Assembly: GCF_013415115.1 (NCBI RefSeq)
Contig: NZ_JACCDD010000009.1
Location: forward strand, 62,001-126,000
Direction: 5' to 3'
DNA: 64,000 nucleotides
Origin: Vreelandella zhaodongensis
GTDB taxonomy: Bacteria > Pseudomonadota > Gammaproteobacteria > Pseudomonadales > Halomonadaceae
Below are positions 20,062-28,738 of this stretch, piece by piece (position 1 is the first letter of the stretch; every line of letters begins with the position of its first letter). The notes under the pieces are model-generated. The model was not told the origin of the DNA and made no database searches. It worked only from the letters and a program-made list of their open reading frames with translations. Made by a program: the position numbers and the translations under genes.

Positions 20062-21619
20062 AACGCGCGCCACCTAGTGTGGGACTGGTATCAACAGTAA
20101 CGCTCCCACCGTGGCCTGCCATAATTTTTTGCACAATGGAAAGGCCAAGCCCATAGCCGCCGGAGCTACGGGCACGACTACCATCAAGACGGGCAAACGG
20201 CTTAAATATATCGCTGCGCGCTTCAGGTGGAATTCCCGGCCCGTCATCTTCAATGTCAATGCGTACCAAGTGGGGCTCATCCCACAGGCGAATGACCACC
20301 TGGGATTTGCCATAACGGCAAGCATTACTCACTAAGTTCTGCAATGCGCGCTGCAAGTAGCGTGGTTCAGCAAACAGCTCTACCTCTGCGCCAGCTTCTA
20401 GCGTTAACTGCAACTCCTGGTGCAGCGGTGACAAGGTATCAATGACGCGTTCAGCCATGGCGCGACACTCAACTAATGCCATTTCCAGTTCGACACCATT
20501 CATTGACTCACCCCCCAGGCGCGCGTAGGTGAGAATCTCGTCAACCAACTCGTCCAGCTCTGTAATATCCGCATCGATACCCTGAAGCTGACGCCGAATG
20601 GCGGGTTTATCGGTCATGTCTTCTACCATCTGCACGGCAAACCGTATCCTAGCCACCGGCGTTCGTAGCTCATGGGAAACAGCGCGAATCATCTCTTGCT
20701 GCCCTCTCAATAAGCTCTGCACTTGATTCGCCATACCATTAAATGCCATGCCTAAGCGGCCTAAAAAGTCACCGCTTTCTACCTTCACACGAGTCTCCAG
20801 ACGCCCACTGGCAATCCTTGTAGCGGCTAACTCCAAGCGTGCCATACGCGCTTCGATACTCCGCATAATCAAGTAAATGATCAGGCTTAGCACCACCATT
20901 AGCCCAACGAGTAAGGGCAAGTGCAAATTGATCGGTAACGTATCACCACGGGACGTCGGGCCAGCCTGTAACCACTGGTTTTCACCCGGCACCTTATAAA
21001 TCAGCATTAGTGAAAGCTGATCTGACACCAAACGGATAAGAACATCCCCTGAGGCAAGCTGGGCCTGTTGACCTGGCGTGAGATCCACAGGCGGAGAAGA
21101 GCGCAACGTAAGCGGCCAACTGCCTGAGGCTAGCGAGGTCATGGCCTCTGCCCGCGCTTCATGGGGCATGCTACCTAGCCACTCACCCAGTAGTACCATA
21201 CTGCCTTGCCACTGTTGCTCACTCCAGGTGGATAAAGAGGCTTTCAGCATCCACTCATCATCAGGCAGTCGTTGACGCAGTCGCCAAGGAGAAGCCGCCA
21301 CTAAAACGGAGCCACGCTCTACCCGAGTTCGCTCAAAGTAGCTAAGCCCAGCCTCATCAATACGCTGCAGAGAAAGCTGCATGTTTAGCTGGTCAGAAAA
21401 GTGGGCAATGGTCGGTTCCCACTCCGTTTCGGGTAACGCAGCAAGCTGCTGTGTCATCAACGACATGGGAAGTGCAGCAAGCTGTTCGCGGTAGTCTTCC
21501 CGGCGCACCTGTTCAATAAAGGAGCGCCCTACCAAGGCAATAAAAAATATGACGCAAAGTGCCAGGCCCAGCAGCAGATAAAATCTTAAAAACGAACCGT
21601 GGCCCAACACTCGTCGCAT
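20024..21619 (-). CDS. Sensor histidine kinase (RstB-like)
   Basis: A 531-residue inner-membrane sensor kinase: TM1 (about 11-31), a long periplasmic sensor region (about 32-232), TM2 (about 233-252), a HAMP domain, a HisKA dimerisation helix with the phospho-accepting H316 in SHELRTPVARIRFAVQM, and an HATPase domain with the N-box (NLVSNACRYG) and G-boxes (DDGPGIPPEA, GGYGLGLSIV). The layout and the RxRFAxxM motif after the H-box resemble RstB, but the periplasmic part is larger than in the E. coli protein. It follows its response regulator by 23 bp. The signal is unknown. Confidence 0.9.
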   Translation of the reverse strand: MRRVLGHGSFLRFYLLLGLALCVIFFIALVGRSFIEQVRREDYREQLAALPMSLMTQQLAALPETEWEPTIAHFSDQLNMQLSLQRIDEAGLSYFERTRVERGSVLVAASPWRLRQRLPDDEWMLKASLSTWSEQQWQGSMVLLGEWLGSMPHEARAEAMTSLASGSWPLTLRSSPPVDLTPGQQAQLASGDVLIRLVSDQLSLMLIYKVPGENQWLQAGPTSRGDTLPINLHLPLLVGLMVVLSLIIYLIMRSIEARMARLELAATRIASGRLETRVKVESGDFLGRLGMAFNGMANQVQSLLRGQQEMIRAVSHELRTPVARIRFAVQMVEDMTDKPAIRRQLQGIDADITELDELVDEILTYARLGGESMNGVELEMALVECRAMAERVIDTLSPLHQELQLTLEAGAEVELFAEPRYLQRALQNLVSNACRYGKSQVVIRLWDEPHLVRIDIEDDGPGIPPEARSDIFKPFARLDGSRARSSGGYGLGLSIVQKIMAGHGGSVTVDTSPTLGGARFTLLIPRRELPA

Positions 21620-21642
21620 ACAGACTCCCTCTAATCGTTCGA

Positions 21643-22401
21643 CTAGCTATCTTTGACAAAAAGATAACCCTTGCTGCGCACTGTTTTAATACGATGTGGC
21701 TGATTGGGGTCATCGCCTACCTTGGGACGAATACGCGAAACGCGCACGTCGATGGAGCGGTCTTGCCCATCGTATTTGATACCGCGCAGCTCGTTAAAAA
21801 TTTCTTCACGCGTCAGCACTCTCCCCGCGTTACTCGCCAATAACCAAAGCAGATCAAATTCCGCGCTGGTGAGATCGATGCGTTCTCCAGAAAGCCATGC
21901 TTCGCGCGTTGCATTATCAATCTCTATATTGTCGAAGCGCAGGCGCATTTCGCCACCAGGCGCTGGGGCATCCGCGCGACGCAGCAGGGCTCGCATACGC
22001 GCTAGCAGCACCCGTGGCTGTACCGGTTTTGGCACATAGTCATCCGCCCCCATCTCCAGGCCCAGTACTTGGTCAAGATCATCTGCGCGGGCCGTTAGCA
22101 TCATAATGGGCCCTGCAAAGTTTGGCCGTACGCGGCGGCAAATAGCCAAACCGTCTTCGCCCGGCAGCATCAAATCCAGAATGACCAAGTCTGGCTGAAG
22201 GGTTAAGATGCGATCCACCCCTTTTGCACCATCCGCTTCCAGCGTAACCTGAAAGCCGTTCGCTTCAAGGTATTCGCGGGTAAGCTCTGCTAAACGCTGG
22301 TCATCTTCGATAATCAGTACATGGTCCTGATCAGGATAACTAGGTGTCGCGGAGTCTTGCGCGCCAAGCGCCTGAAATTGCTGTTCCAAGTGATCTACCA
22401 T
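21643..22401 (-). CDS. OmpR/PhoB-family response regulator (RstA-like)
   Basis: A 252-residue regulator with an N-terminal receiver domain: acidic pocket E32/D33/D34, phospho-acceptor D76 in LVILDLMLPG, and K125 in DDYVPKP. A winged-helix DNA-binding domain fills the C-terminal half (LTSAEFDLLWLLASNAGRVLTR, then DVRVSRIRPKVGDD). An N-terminal extension of about 26 residues precedes the receiver fold; AAAGG lies directly against the ATG, so the true start may be further in. It is the first gene of the pair with the RstB-like kinase. Confidence 0.93.
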   Translation of the reverse strand: MVDHLEQQFQALGAQDSATPSYPDQDHVLIIEDDQRLAELTREYLEANGFQVTLEADGAKGVDRILTLQPDLVILDLMLPGEDGLAICRRVRPNFAGPIMMLTARADDLDQVLGLEMGADDYVPKPVQPRVLLARMRALLRRADAPAPGGEMRLRFDNIEIDNATREAWLSGERIDLTSAEFDLLWLLASNAGRVLTREEIFNELRGIKYDGQDRSIDVRVSRIRPKVGDDPNQPHRIKTVRSKGYLFVKDS

Positions 22402-22631
22402 CCTTTATATTCACTCCGCTTAGGCAGTTTGTCTTTGCACCCGCTCACCCTTATAAAAAAGCAGGTTGTGATTCCTTCCAGGATACCTTAAAACCATCCA
22501 AACGCCTGCCCCTTCCTTTATTGCCCACACTTATATATGCCTAGTTGGACAACTAACCACCTTGATTCTTCTGTCACCAAGCGCTAATGTTAATTCGCCA
22601 ACTGTCGACAATCAGGCAGGAGAAGTATGTA

Positions 22632-22754
22632 ATGGAAAACAGTAAAGCTAAGAGCGTGATTAAACGTGTGTACGTGCCTACCCAAGTGCGCGATCTCCCT
22701 AACGGAGAAAAGCTAACCATACCAGGGCACTACAAAGCGCCGCCACGTGAATGA
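22632..22754 (+). CDS. Small hypothetical protein (40 aa)
   Basis: An ORF of 40 codons with an AGGAG site about 10 bases before its ATG. The product is basic: a lysine-rich N-terminus (MENSKAKSVIKRVYVPTQ), then DLPNGEKLTIPGHYKAPPRE. No signal peptide or membrane segment is visible and I do not recognise the family. It stands alone between the response regulator (-) and a terminator, at 230 bp from the divergent regulator. Coding status rests on the ribosome site and protein-like composition only. Confidence 0.55.
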   Translation: MENSKAKSVIKRVYVPTQVRDLPNGEKLTIPGHYKAPPRE

Positions 22755-22883
22755 CATAGCCCTAAATTTGTTAGGCAACATCGAGTCTTGGTTAATGCTT
22801 ACGCTAGGTGACTGAAAAACCATTTTCTAAACTAACTTAGTTTCCAAAGTGACTTAGCTGCTGGCTAAAGTAACTCGATTACT

Positions 22884-22915
22884 AAAAAGGCAGGCCGGTG
22901 TGGCCTGCCTTTTTA
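22884..22915. terminator. Bidirectional terminator
   Basis: AAAAAGGCAGGCC, a short loop, then GGCCTGCCTTTTT. The stem is perfect and symmetric A/T runs flank it. It ends the PLDc_N-protein transcript (-) and whatever reads from the 40-aa ORF (+). Confidence 0.9.
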
Positions 22916-22938
22916 CTATCAAAATCATGCTACTACCA

Positions 22939-23118
22939 CTAGCCTTTGGGGCCTAGCAAGAACCACACAATTAACCCAAGCAGCGGGAAAAATAGTAGCA
23001 CTAGTATCCAGAGTAATTTTGCCAAACCGCCCGCTGAGCTTTTTGCGACTTTGACGATTGCCCATACAACAATAATGAGCCAAATCAGACCGAGTAATCC
23101 ACCTACTTCAATACCCAT
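22939..23118 (-). CDS. PLDc_N-domain small membrane protein
   Basis: A 59-residue protein with two hydrophobic helices (IWLIIVVWAIVKVA and LLWILVLLFFPLLGLIVWFLLG) in the PLDc_N pattern, the membrane module found at the N-terminus of cardiolipin synthases but here stand-alone. The conserved FPLLGLIVWFLLGPKG end is typical. ATG 23118 is preferred because AGGAG lies 5 bases upstream; a GTG at 23124 is also in frame. Function unknown; possibly envelope stress or phospholipid related by family association. Confidence 0.85.
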   Translation of the reverse strand: MGIEVGGLLGLIWLIIVVWAIVKVAKSSAGGLAKLLWILVLLFFPLLGLIVWFLLGPKG

Positions 23119-23190
23119 ATCCACTCCTAGATGGGTGAGACTCCATGCGCTTTAAGCTAAGCATATCGTTGCCAAGCATACAAGCTACAT

Positions 23191-23706
23191 TCACTCCACA
23201 GGCAAGCTTAGCGTCATTTCTCCACTGCGTATTTCAATCGTCAATAAATTAAGAAAACTCATGCCAAGCAGTACGATATCGTTTTCCATTCCTGGGCTTA
23301 TGGAACCTTGTACATCACTTACTCGGATACCGCCTAAGATCACTTCATCAAGCTGCGTCAATGCCCCTTCTACGCGACCATTAGCAGTATTGAACCATGC
23401 TCGCCGCCCCGCCACTAGCCCAAGCTCATCCGCTAAGCGGCTGGGCACTGCTATATAAGTGGCTCCGGTATCTAGCAAAAACATCACTGGCTGCCCATTG
23501 ATCTGCCCAGGGGCTTTAAAATGACCAGCACGGTTGCGTTTTAACGTGACGGGCCCATCATCAAGCGTGGCATATGCCACGTGAGCGTTGGGTGTGATGA
23601 TCTTTTTAAACCCACCGTCCAACAACCACGTCCCCGCCGCCAATAGAAGCACCCAGAAGAGAAGCATCATGACGATACCGCCACGCTGTATAGAGTGCGT
23701 TTTCAT
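23191..23706 (-). CDS. Retropepsin-like aspartic protease, membrane-anchored
   Basis: A 171-residue protein with one N-terminal membrane segment (about 11-29) and a single aspartic-protease domain of the bacterial clan AA (TIGR02281-like) type. The catalytic motif is FLLDTGATYIAVPS, with D79 in D-T-G. One domain per chain implies a homodimeric active site as in retroviral proteases. The second family motif, around VLLGMSFLN, is present. A strong AGGAGGTGATGC site precedes ATG 23706. The substrate is unknown; the domain faces the periplasm by topology inference. Confidence 0.9.
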   Translation of the reverse strand: MKTHSIQRGGIVMMLLFWVLLLAAGTWLLDGGFKKIITPNAHVAYATLDDGPVTLKRNRAGHFKAPGQINGQPVMFLLDTGATYIAVPSRLADELGLVAGRRAWFNTANGRVEGALTQLDEVILGGIRVSDVQGSISPGMENDIVLLGMSFLNLLTIEIRSGEMTLSLPVE

Positions 23707-23743
23707 GCATCACCTCCTGGAGATTTGCCTCTCCTCGGCGGGC

Positions 23744-25093
23744 TTATACATTACTGTTCCAAGCCAAGGCGGCATCGCGGCCTCGCTGTTCATTAACACC
23801 CGCACATATCAGCATAGCGATAATAAATAACGCGGCACACAAAAGAATAGACGCTTGCAGGCCAACCAGCGTTTGCAACACGCCAAGCATGACAATACCA
23901 AACACGCCTGCCAGCTTATTAGCCAGTCCCCAAAACCCGAAAAACTCAGCAGACTTTTTCAAGGGCGAAAAGACACCCACAAGCGCCCTGCTAGCTGACT
24001 GGCTAGAACCTAAACTGAGCCCAGCTAAACAACCCACCACTAAAAAGACATATTGCGCTTCCCATTCCAATGCAAAACGGCTGTTAACCCAACCCGTTAG
24101 CTCAGGCGTGACCCATATTGATAAGATAGCGAGTACCCAAAGCGCCAAGGTCATTTGATAAGTCCGCTTGGCACCCAGCTTATCTTGCAGGAAGCCAAAC
24201 CCGAGCGCGCCAACTGCTGCCGTTATCTGAACGATGATAAACATGATATTACGTACACTTTCCTCCCAACCGATGACTTGGGCACCGTAAATAAAGGCAA
24301 ACGCAATAATGATGTAGACACCCGCCATCGAAAATAACAGCGACGCTAAAAAGACAGTTAAATCTTTAAAGTGGCGCAACTCGTTAAAAGTTACCTGGAC
24401 ACGCTCTAGCGCAATGCGATAGTAGGAAACACCACGGGGTTGCGGCACACCGCGCTCTTTAAGCCAAAAGAACGTCGGTAAGGCCGCCACTAAAAAAAAG
24501 CCGGCGGCAAAAGGCCCTACCCAGCGTATGCGCTCAAAGTTTTCTACGGTGGCCTCCCCTAGCACAACTAGAGTAAAACCAGCCGCAAATAGCCCACCGA
24601 TATAGCCTAACGCCCAACCAAAACCAGAAATTTTGCCCAATGAACTCGGCGGCCCGAGCTCAGGTAAAAAAGCCGCAATAAACGACTCTCCCATGGAGTA
24701 GGCGTAGTTAGACAACACAATTAACAGCAACCCCACAACAACATAACCAGGCTCGACAAAGTAGAGCATGGCAGTAGTTGCCACGGTGGCGAGGTAACTA
24801 ATAAATAAGAAGCGCTTCTTTTCTGCCCGATAGTCCATGACGGCACCGCACAAGGGGGCTGTTATCACCACCATCAAATAGCTTAACGCCAGCGCTAAAC
24901 TCCATAAAAAATTGGCTAGGCGAAACCCATCGCCTCGATCTCCCACAATCACGGTGGTAAACAGCTCGCCGAATACCACGGTAATAATGAGCAAAGTGTA
25001 AGCTTGATTGGCAAAATCAAACATTGCCCAACCGAATATCTCGCGACGCGATGCGTGGGTGGTTTCATCCTTGGCCGAATTCGCAGGCAACAT
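23744..25093 (-). CDS. MFS transporter, UMF1 family
   Basis: A 449-residue polytopic protein with about 12 membrane helices. The N-terminal WAMFDFANQAYTLLIITVVF and the later YSMGESFIAAFLPELG segment fit the UMF1/Vps-Atg22-like branch of the major facilitator superfamily. Substrates of bacterial UMF1 proteins are not well defined; amino-acid export is suggested for the eukaryotic relatives. It stands as a single gene 37 bp upstream of the protease gene on the same strand and may share its transcript. Confidence 0.9.
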   Translation of the reverse strand: MLPANSAKDETTHASRREIFGWAMFDFANQAYTLLIITVVFGELFTTVIVGDRGDGFRLANFLWSLALALSYLMVVITAPLCGAVMDYRAEKKRFLFISYLATVATTAMLYFVEPGYVVVGLLLIVLSNYAYSMGESFIAAFLPELGPPSSLGKISGFGWALGYIGGLFAAGFTLVVLGEATVENFERIRWVGPFAAGFFLVAALPTFFWLKERGVPQPRGVSYYRIALERVQVTFNELRHFKDLTVFLASLLFSMAGVYIIIAFAFIYGAQVIGWEESVRNIMFIIVQITAAVGALGFGFLQDKLGAKRTYQMTLALWVLAILSIWVTPELTGWVNSRFALEWEAQYVFLVVGCLAGLSLGSSQSASRALVGVFSPLKKSAEFFGFWGLANKLAGVFGIVMLGVLQTLVGLQASILLCAALFIIAMLICAGVNEQRGRDAALAWNSNV

Positions 25094-25225
25094 GCAGGCT
25101 CTCTCTGGAAAAAAGTGGGCTCATCAACACGGTTGGAAAACAGAGCAAATAGTGTAACGACTCAATAGCACAGACAGGATGATATACGGCTACATAACAC
25201 GCAGGGGCAACCCATGTAAAAGCGA

Positions 25226-25246
25226 ACGCCCGGCATAGCCGGGCGT
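25226..25246 (-). terminator. Terminator for the BCCT transporter unit
   Basis: Perfect 9-bp arms (ACGCCCGGC and GCCGGGCGT) around a 3-base loop. On the minus strand the stem is followed by TTCGCTTTTA, a weak T-rich tail. It sits 32 bp beyond the stop of the small membrane protein gene. Confidence 0.75.
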
Positions 25247-25278
25247 GTCTAACAAAGATGGATGCTAAGTGGTAAATC

Positions 25279-25443
25279 TCATAGCAACCAGTGTGCCAGA
25301 ACGGCCGATATACCAACCACTAAGGCCGTAATCACCGCTACCGTCACTACGCGGTCTAACCAACGGTCAAACGCCCCCCCTTTCGGCTGTTTTCTCGTTG
25401 CGCCGTGACGTCCATGACGTGTCATAAGCACGCTTGCTCCCAT
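25279..25443 (-). CDS. Small membrane protein downstream of the BCCT carrier
   Basis: A 54-residue product with a basic N-terminal half (RHGRHGATRKQPKGG) and one C-terminal membrane helix (VVTVAVITALVVGISAVLAHWLL). ATG 25443 has an AAAGGAAG site; the in-frame ATG at 25464 has none. It starts 29 bp after the BCCT stop and before the terminator, so it is very likely co-transcribed and may assist the carrier. No family recognised. Confidence 0.7.
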   Translation of the reverse strand: MGASVLMTRHGRHGATRKQPKGGAFDRWLDRVVTVAVITALVVGISAVLAHWLL

Positions 25444-25472
25444 GAGTGCTTCCTTTATCAACATCGTGTTAG

Positions 25473-27095
25473 CTATTTAATACGGCGATTCACCACGCTT
25501 GGGGCACGACGCAGGCGCTCCTCTTCACCCAACTGCTCTGCCTCGAACGCATCAGCACCAACAGGCGTTTCTCCGTGGCGACGGTATAGCTGTGTCAGCA
25601 TCGCTTTGCGGTCTGCTCGCAGCTCACGCACCAACACTACAATCATCATATACAAAATAAAGGTAAACGGTAGTGCTGAGAGTACTGCCGCTGACTGCAG
25701 GCCAGAAAGGCCGCCCGCCATAATTAACGTGAGGCAAATGGCAGCGATCAATACGCCCCAAATGATGCGCTTATAAAGCGGTGGGTTGATAGACCCATTA
25801 TCTGTCATTTGCGCCACAATGTATGACGCAGAGTCCGCTGAGGTCACCAAGAAAATAAAAATAAGCATCATTGCCACAACAGACAACACGCCCGTAAAGG
25901 GCATCAGCTCGAACATCTCGAACAACGCCACGGTAATATTGGCTTGAGTGGCAGCAGCCAAGCCAACGTCGCTGCCCGACATTTCCATATGCAGTGCCGC
26001 TCCACCAAACACACCAATCCACAAACACGCTAACAAAGGAGGGACAAACAGCACACCAAAGACATACTCCTTAATGGTACGGCCACGGGAAACACGCGCC
26101 ACAAAGGTACCGACAAAGGGTGACCAAGCAATGACCCATGCCCAGTAGAAAATAGTCCAGCTGCTCGCCCATTCATTATCGCTATAGGGTGAAATACGTA
26201 GACTCATGCCAATAAAGTTTTGCAGATAATCGCCAATACCCAGGGTAATGGTCTCTAAAATAGCAATAGTAGGACCTGTTATTAACACATACAGCATTAA
26301 GCCAATGCACAAAATCATATTCAGGTTAGATAACCGTTTGATTCCTTTATCAAGTCCTGACCAGGTCGATGCCATGTAAGCGCAAAACATGACAAATAAA
26401 ATAATAAATTGCCAAAGTCCATTTTCTGGCAGCCCAAATACCGCATTAAGGCCACCGTTCATTTGCAGCACACCTAAACCAAGCGAGGTGGCCACACCCA
26501 TGACGGTGGCAACCACGGCAAAGATATCTAGCCACGACGCATAAGGCCGCACACGGGGATGCTTGGCTGTTACCGAAGAGAGCACGGAAGACACCAGTCC
26601 AGCCTGGCCTTTGCGAAACTGAAAGTAGGCGATTATCAAACCCACCACTGAAAACGCGGCCCACTGATGAATACCCCAATTAAAGTAGCTGTACTGGATC
26701 GCATAGCGTGCGGCAGCCTGTGTTTCAGCGGGAACATCGCCATAAGGTGGGCTGATATAGTGAGTCATTGGCTCTGCCATGCCATAGAACACCAGCCCGA
26801 CACCAAAGCCAGCCGCTAGCAGCATACTAATCCAGGAAAAAAAACTGTAACTGGGTGTGCTGTCTTGCGGACCCAGCCTTACTTTGCCGTACTTACTCAG
26901 TGCTAGACCAACGAGAAAGACGACGAAGCCGAACACCGAAAATAAATAAAACCAGCCGAACAGCTCAGTTACTGACGTGAGCGCCGCCTGAGCGGCATTA
27001 CCAAAGCCTTCTGGAAACATTGCGCCAATAATAACCAAGCCGAATATAATGATCGCAGATGCGACAAATACCGACTTGCCACCATGATTTGCCAT
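25473..27095 (-). CDS. BCCT-family betaine/choline/carnitine-type transporter
   Basis: A 540-residue sodium- or proton-coupled carrier with 12 predicted membrane helices. BCCT hallmarks are present: GVGLVFYGMAEPMTHY, HQWAAFSVVGLIIAYFQFRKG, and the substrate-site tryptophans in FYWAWVIAWSPFVGTFVARV with SRGRTIKEY after it. These carriers import compatible solutes such as glycine betaine under osmotic stress, consistent with a halophile. The C-terminal tail (about 500-540) is charged and may sense osmolarity. It starts at ATG with an AGGATGG site. The exact substrate cannot be read from sequence. Confidence 0.95.
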   Translation of the reverse strand: MANHGGKSVFVASAIIIFGLVIIGAMFPEGFGNAAQAALTSVTELFGWFYLFSVFGFVVFLVGLALSKYGKVRLGPQDSTPSYSFFSWISMLLAAGFGVGLVFYGMAEPMTHYISPPYGDVPAETQAAARYAIQYSYFNWGIHQWAAFSVVGLIIAYFQFRKGQAGLVSSVLSSVTAKHPRVRPYASWLDIFAVVATVMGVATSLGLGVLQMNGGLNAVFGLPENGLWQFIILFVMFCAYMASTWSGLDKGIKRLSNLNMILCIGLMLYVLITGPTIAILETITLGIGDYLQNFIGMSLRISPYSDNEWASSWTIFYWAWVIAWSPFVGTFVARVSRGRTIKEYVFGVLFVPPLLACLWIGVFGGAALHMEMSGSDVGLAAATQANITVALFEMFELMPFTGVLSVVAMMLIFIFLVTSADSASYIVAQMTDNGSINPPLYKRIIWGVLIAAICLTLIMAGGLSGLQSAAVLSALPFTFILYMMIVVLVRELRADRKAMLTQLYRRHGETPVGADAFEAEQLGEEERLRRAPSVVNRRIK

Positions 27096-27324
27096 ATAAC
27101 CATCCTGTTAGATGAGCACTGTGGGCGATAGTATGAAATGTGTCGATAAGTGCTGGCATTATGGAAATATTGATGCGGTACCAAGCCTTTACCGACAGGG
27201 GCATTAACCTAACACAAACCTATAAAATGTCGTCGCCACTCAAATGAAGAAATGTTAACCCCAGCCTGGAACTTGCTACCCATGCTGGGTTCAAATGAGC
27301 TGCATATGAACGATGGAGGCTTTC

Positions 27325-27681
27325 ATGCCGCAAATGAATCGCGATCAACGCAATGCCGCTTGGCAAGCTGCCAACCAGTGGCGTGCTCGTGCCGCCCAGA
27401 CCCAGCCCAATGGCTTGGTGGGCAGTTTAAAACTGTTACTAACATGGTTGGCATTTGGCGCACTGATGATTGTTGGCGTCGTGCTTGGGCTATTTTTCTT
27501 ATTAATTGGCTGGGCGATGATGCCATTTGTACGCCATAAAATGAAAAAGCGCATGGAGCAGATGCGCGCTGACCATGCTCAGGACATAGGCAGTGGTTAC
27601 GCTGGAAGCGGCCCATCTACGAGCCAACAGGACGCATTGGAAGGTAGTTACGAAGTTAAAGACGATCCCCGACGCTCTTAG
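27325..27681 (+). CDS. Hypothetical single-pass membrane protein (118 aa)
   Basis: The protein has a polar N-terminus (MPQMNRDQRNAAWQAANQWR), one long hydrophobic stretch (about 32-67, LLLTWLAFGALMIVGVVLGLFFLLIGWAMM, possibly a re-entrant hairpin or two short helices), a basic HKMKKRMEQMR segment and a disordered acidic tail. GGAGG at 27315-27319 sets the ATG at 27325 rather than 27313. I do not recognise a family. It is a single gene, convergent with the AEC carrier and divergent from the BCCT gene. Confidence 0.75.
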   Translation: MPQMNRDQRNAAWQAANQWRARAAQTQPNGLVGSLKLLLTWLAFGALMIVGVVLGLFFLLIGWAMMPFVRHKMKKRMEQMRADHAQDIGSGYAGSGPSTSQQDALEGSYEVKDDPRRS

Positions 27682-27728
27682 TCATTTTTCCCAGCCATTG
27701 CTCACCACTTTTCAAAAAGCAGCCGTCG

Positions 27729-28622
27729 CTAGGACGGCATCCGTATCCAAGTAAACGCCGCCGCCAGTGCGAGTGGCATTACCACAAGGCTACCCAAGTT
27801 GCCGATCAGCACCAGCGAAGCAACTTTTTGCGGTGCCAACTTATATTGTTCTGCTACAAGGTAATTCAGCACCGCAGGCGGTAACACAGAAAAAACTAGC
27901 AGTACGGCCATTTGTAATGGATTTAATGGCAGAAGCCACATTAATGGAAGTGCAATTACCAAGCCTGAAAGCGGACAAAGCACAGCGCCCAATACCCCTG
28001 TACGCCAGTCGCTAAAGTCGATTTCCAGTAACCGAACGCCCAGCGCGAAAAGCATCAGTGGAATACAGATACCACCAAGCATATGCATCGCTTCAAGTAA
28101 CCAGCTGGGCAACGGCACGCCTCCTACGTTAAGCGCCAGCCCTGCAAGGCTAGCTGCCACAATTGGCATGCGTAACAATCGCCATAACGAGGTGCGTGGG
28201 TCTAACATATACAGCCCCACCGAGAAGTGCAGCAGCATCTCGACAATAAACACGACTACCGCTGCTGGTAGCGCCTCCGGACCAAAAGCGAGCACTAATA
28301 ACGGCACGCCCATATTGCCGGAGTTATTAAACATCATTGGCGGCAGGAACACTTTGGTGTCCAGTGACAGCCACTTAGCGACCGGCCAAAGCACAAGACC
28401 AGACCCAAGCACCACTGCCACCGCTGCGGTTGCAAGCCAAGCGTAATCCGCCAAGGGTGCTTGACGATCGGCCAACACTGCGAAGACAAGCAGTGGAACA
28501 AACAGCTCCATATTGAGAGTGTTCAAACTTCGGATATCTGGACTGCGGTAACGCCCGTAGGCGGCTCCGCAGCCAGTAATCAAGAACACGGGCAACAAGG
28601 TGGCAAGAATATGACCCGTCAT
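27729..28622 (-). CDS. AEC-family (auxin efflux carrier-like) transporter
   Basis: A 297-residue membrane protein with about 10 helices arranged as two inverted halves. The NxxNxGxxG-type motif appears as MFNNSGNMGVPLLVLAFG in the fourth helix region, and the end LIGNLGSLVVMPLALA is typical of the family. Bacterial AEC members often move malate or other organic anions. It is transcribed alone; the gap to glnE is about 115 bp on the same strand. Confidence 0.9.
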   Translation of the reverse strand: MTGHILATLLPVFLITGCGAAYGRYRSPDIRSLNTLNMELFVPLLVFAVLADRQAPLADYAWLATAAVAVVLGSGLVLWPVAKWLSLDTKVFLPPMMFNNSGNMGVPLLVLAFGPEALPAAVVVFIVEMLLHFSVGLYMLDPRTSLWRLLRMPIVAASLAGLALNVGGVPLPSWLLEAMHMLGGICIPLMLFALGVRLLEIDFSDWRTGVLGAVLCPLSGLVIALPLMWLLPLNPLQMAVLLVFSVLPPAVLNYLVAEQYKLAPQKVASLVLIGNLGSLVVMPLALAAAFTWIRMPS

Positions 28623-28738
28623 GCGTCCGCCAAACGGTAGGCGCGCTGATAAGTCGTCGCTGGCATAGGGAATCGTGTCCTTTTTGTTATCAGGCTATCT
28701 TCCCTTTCGATGCTACTTAAAAACACTTACCTCGCCAA

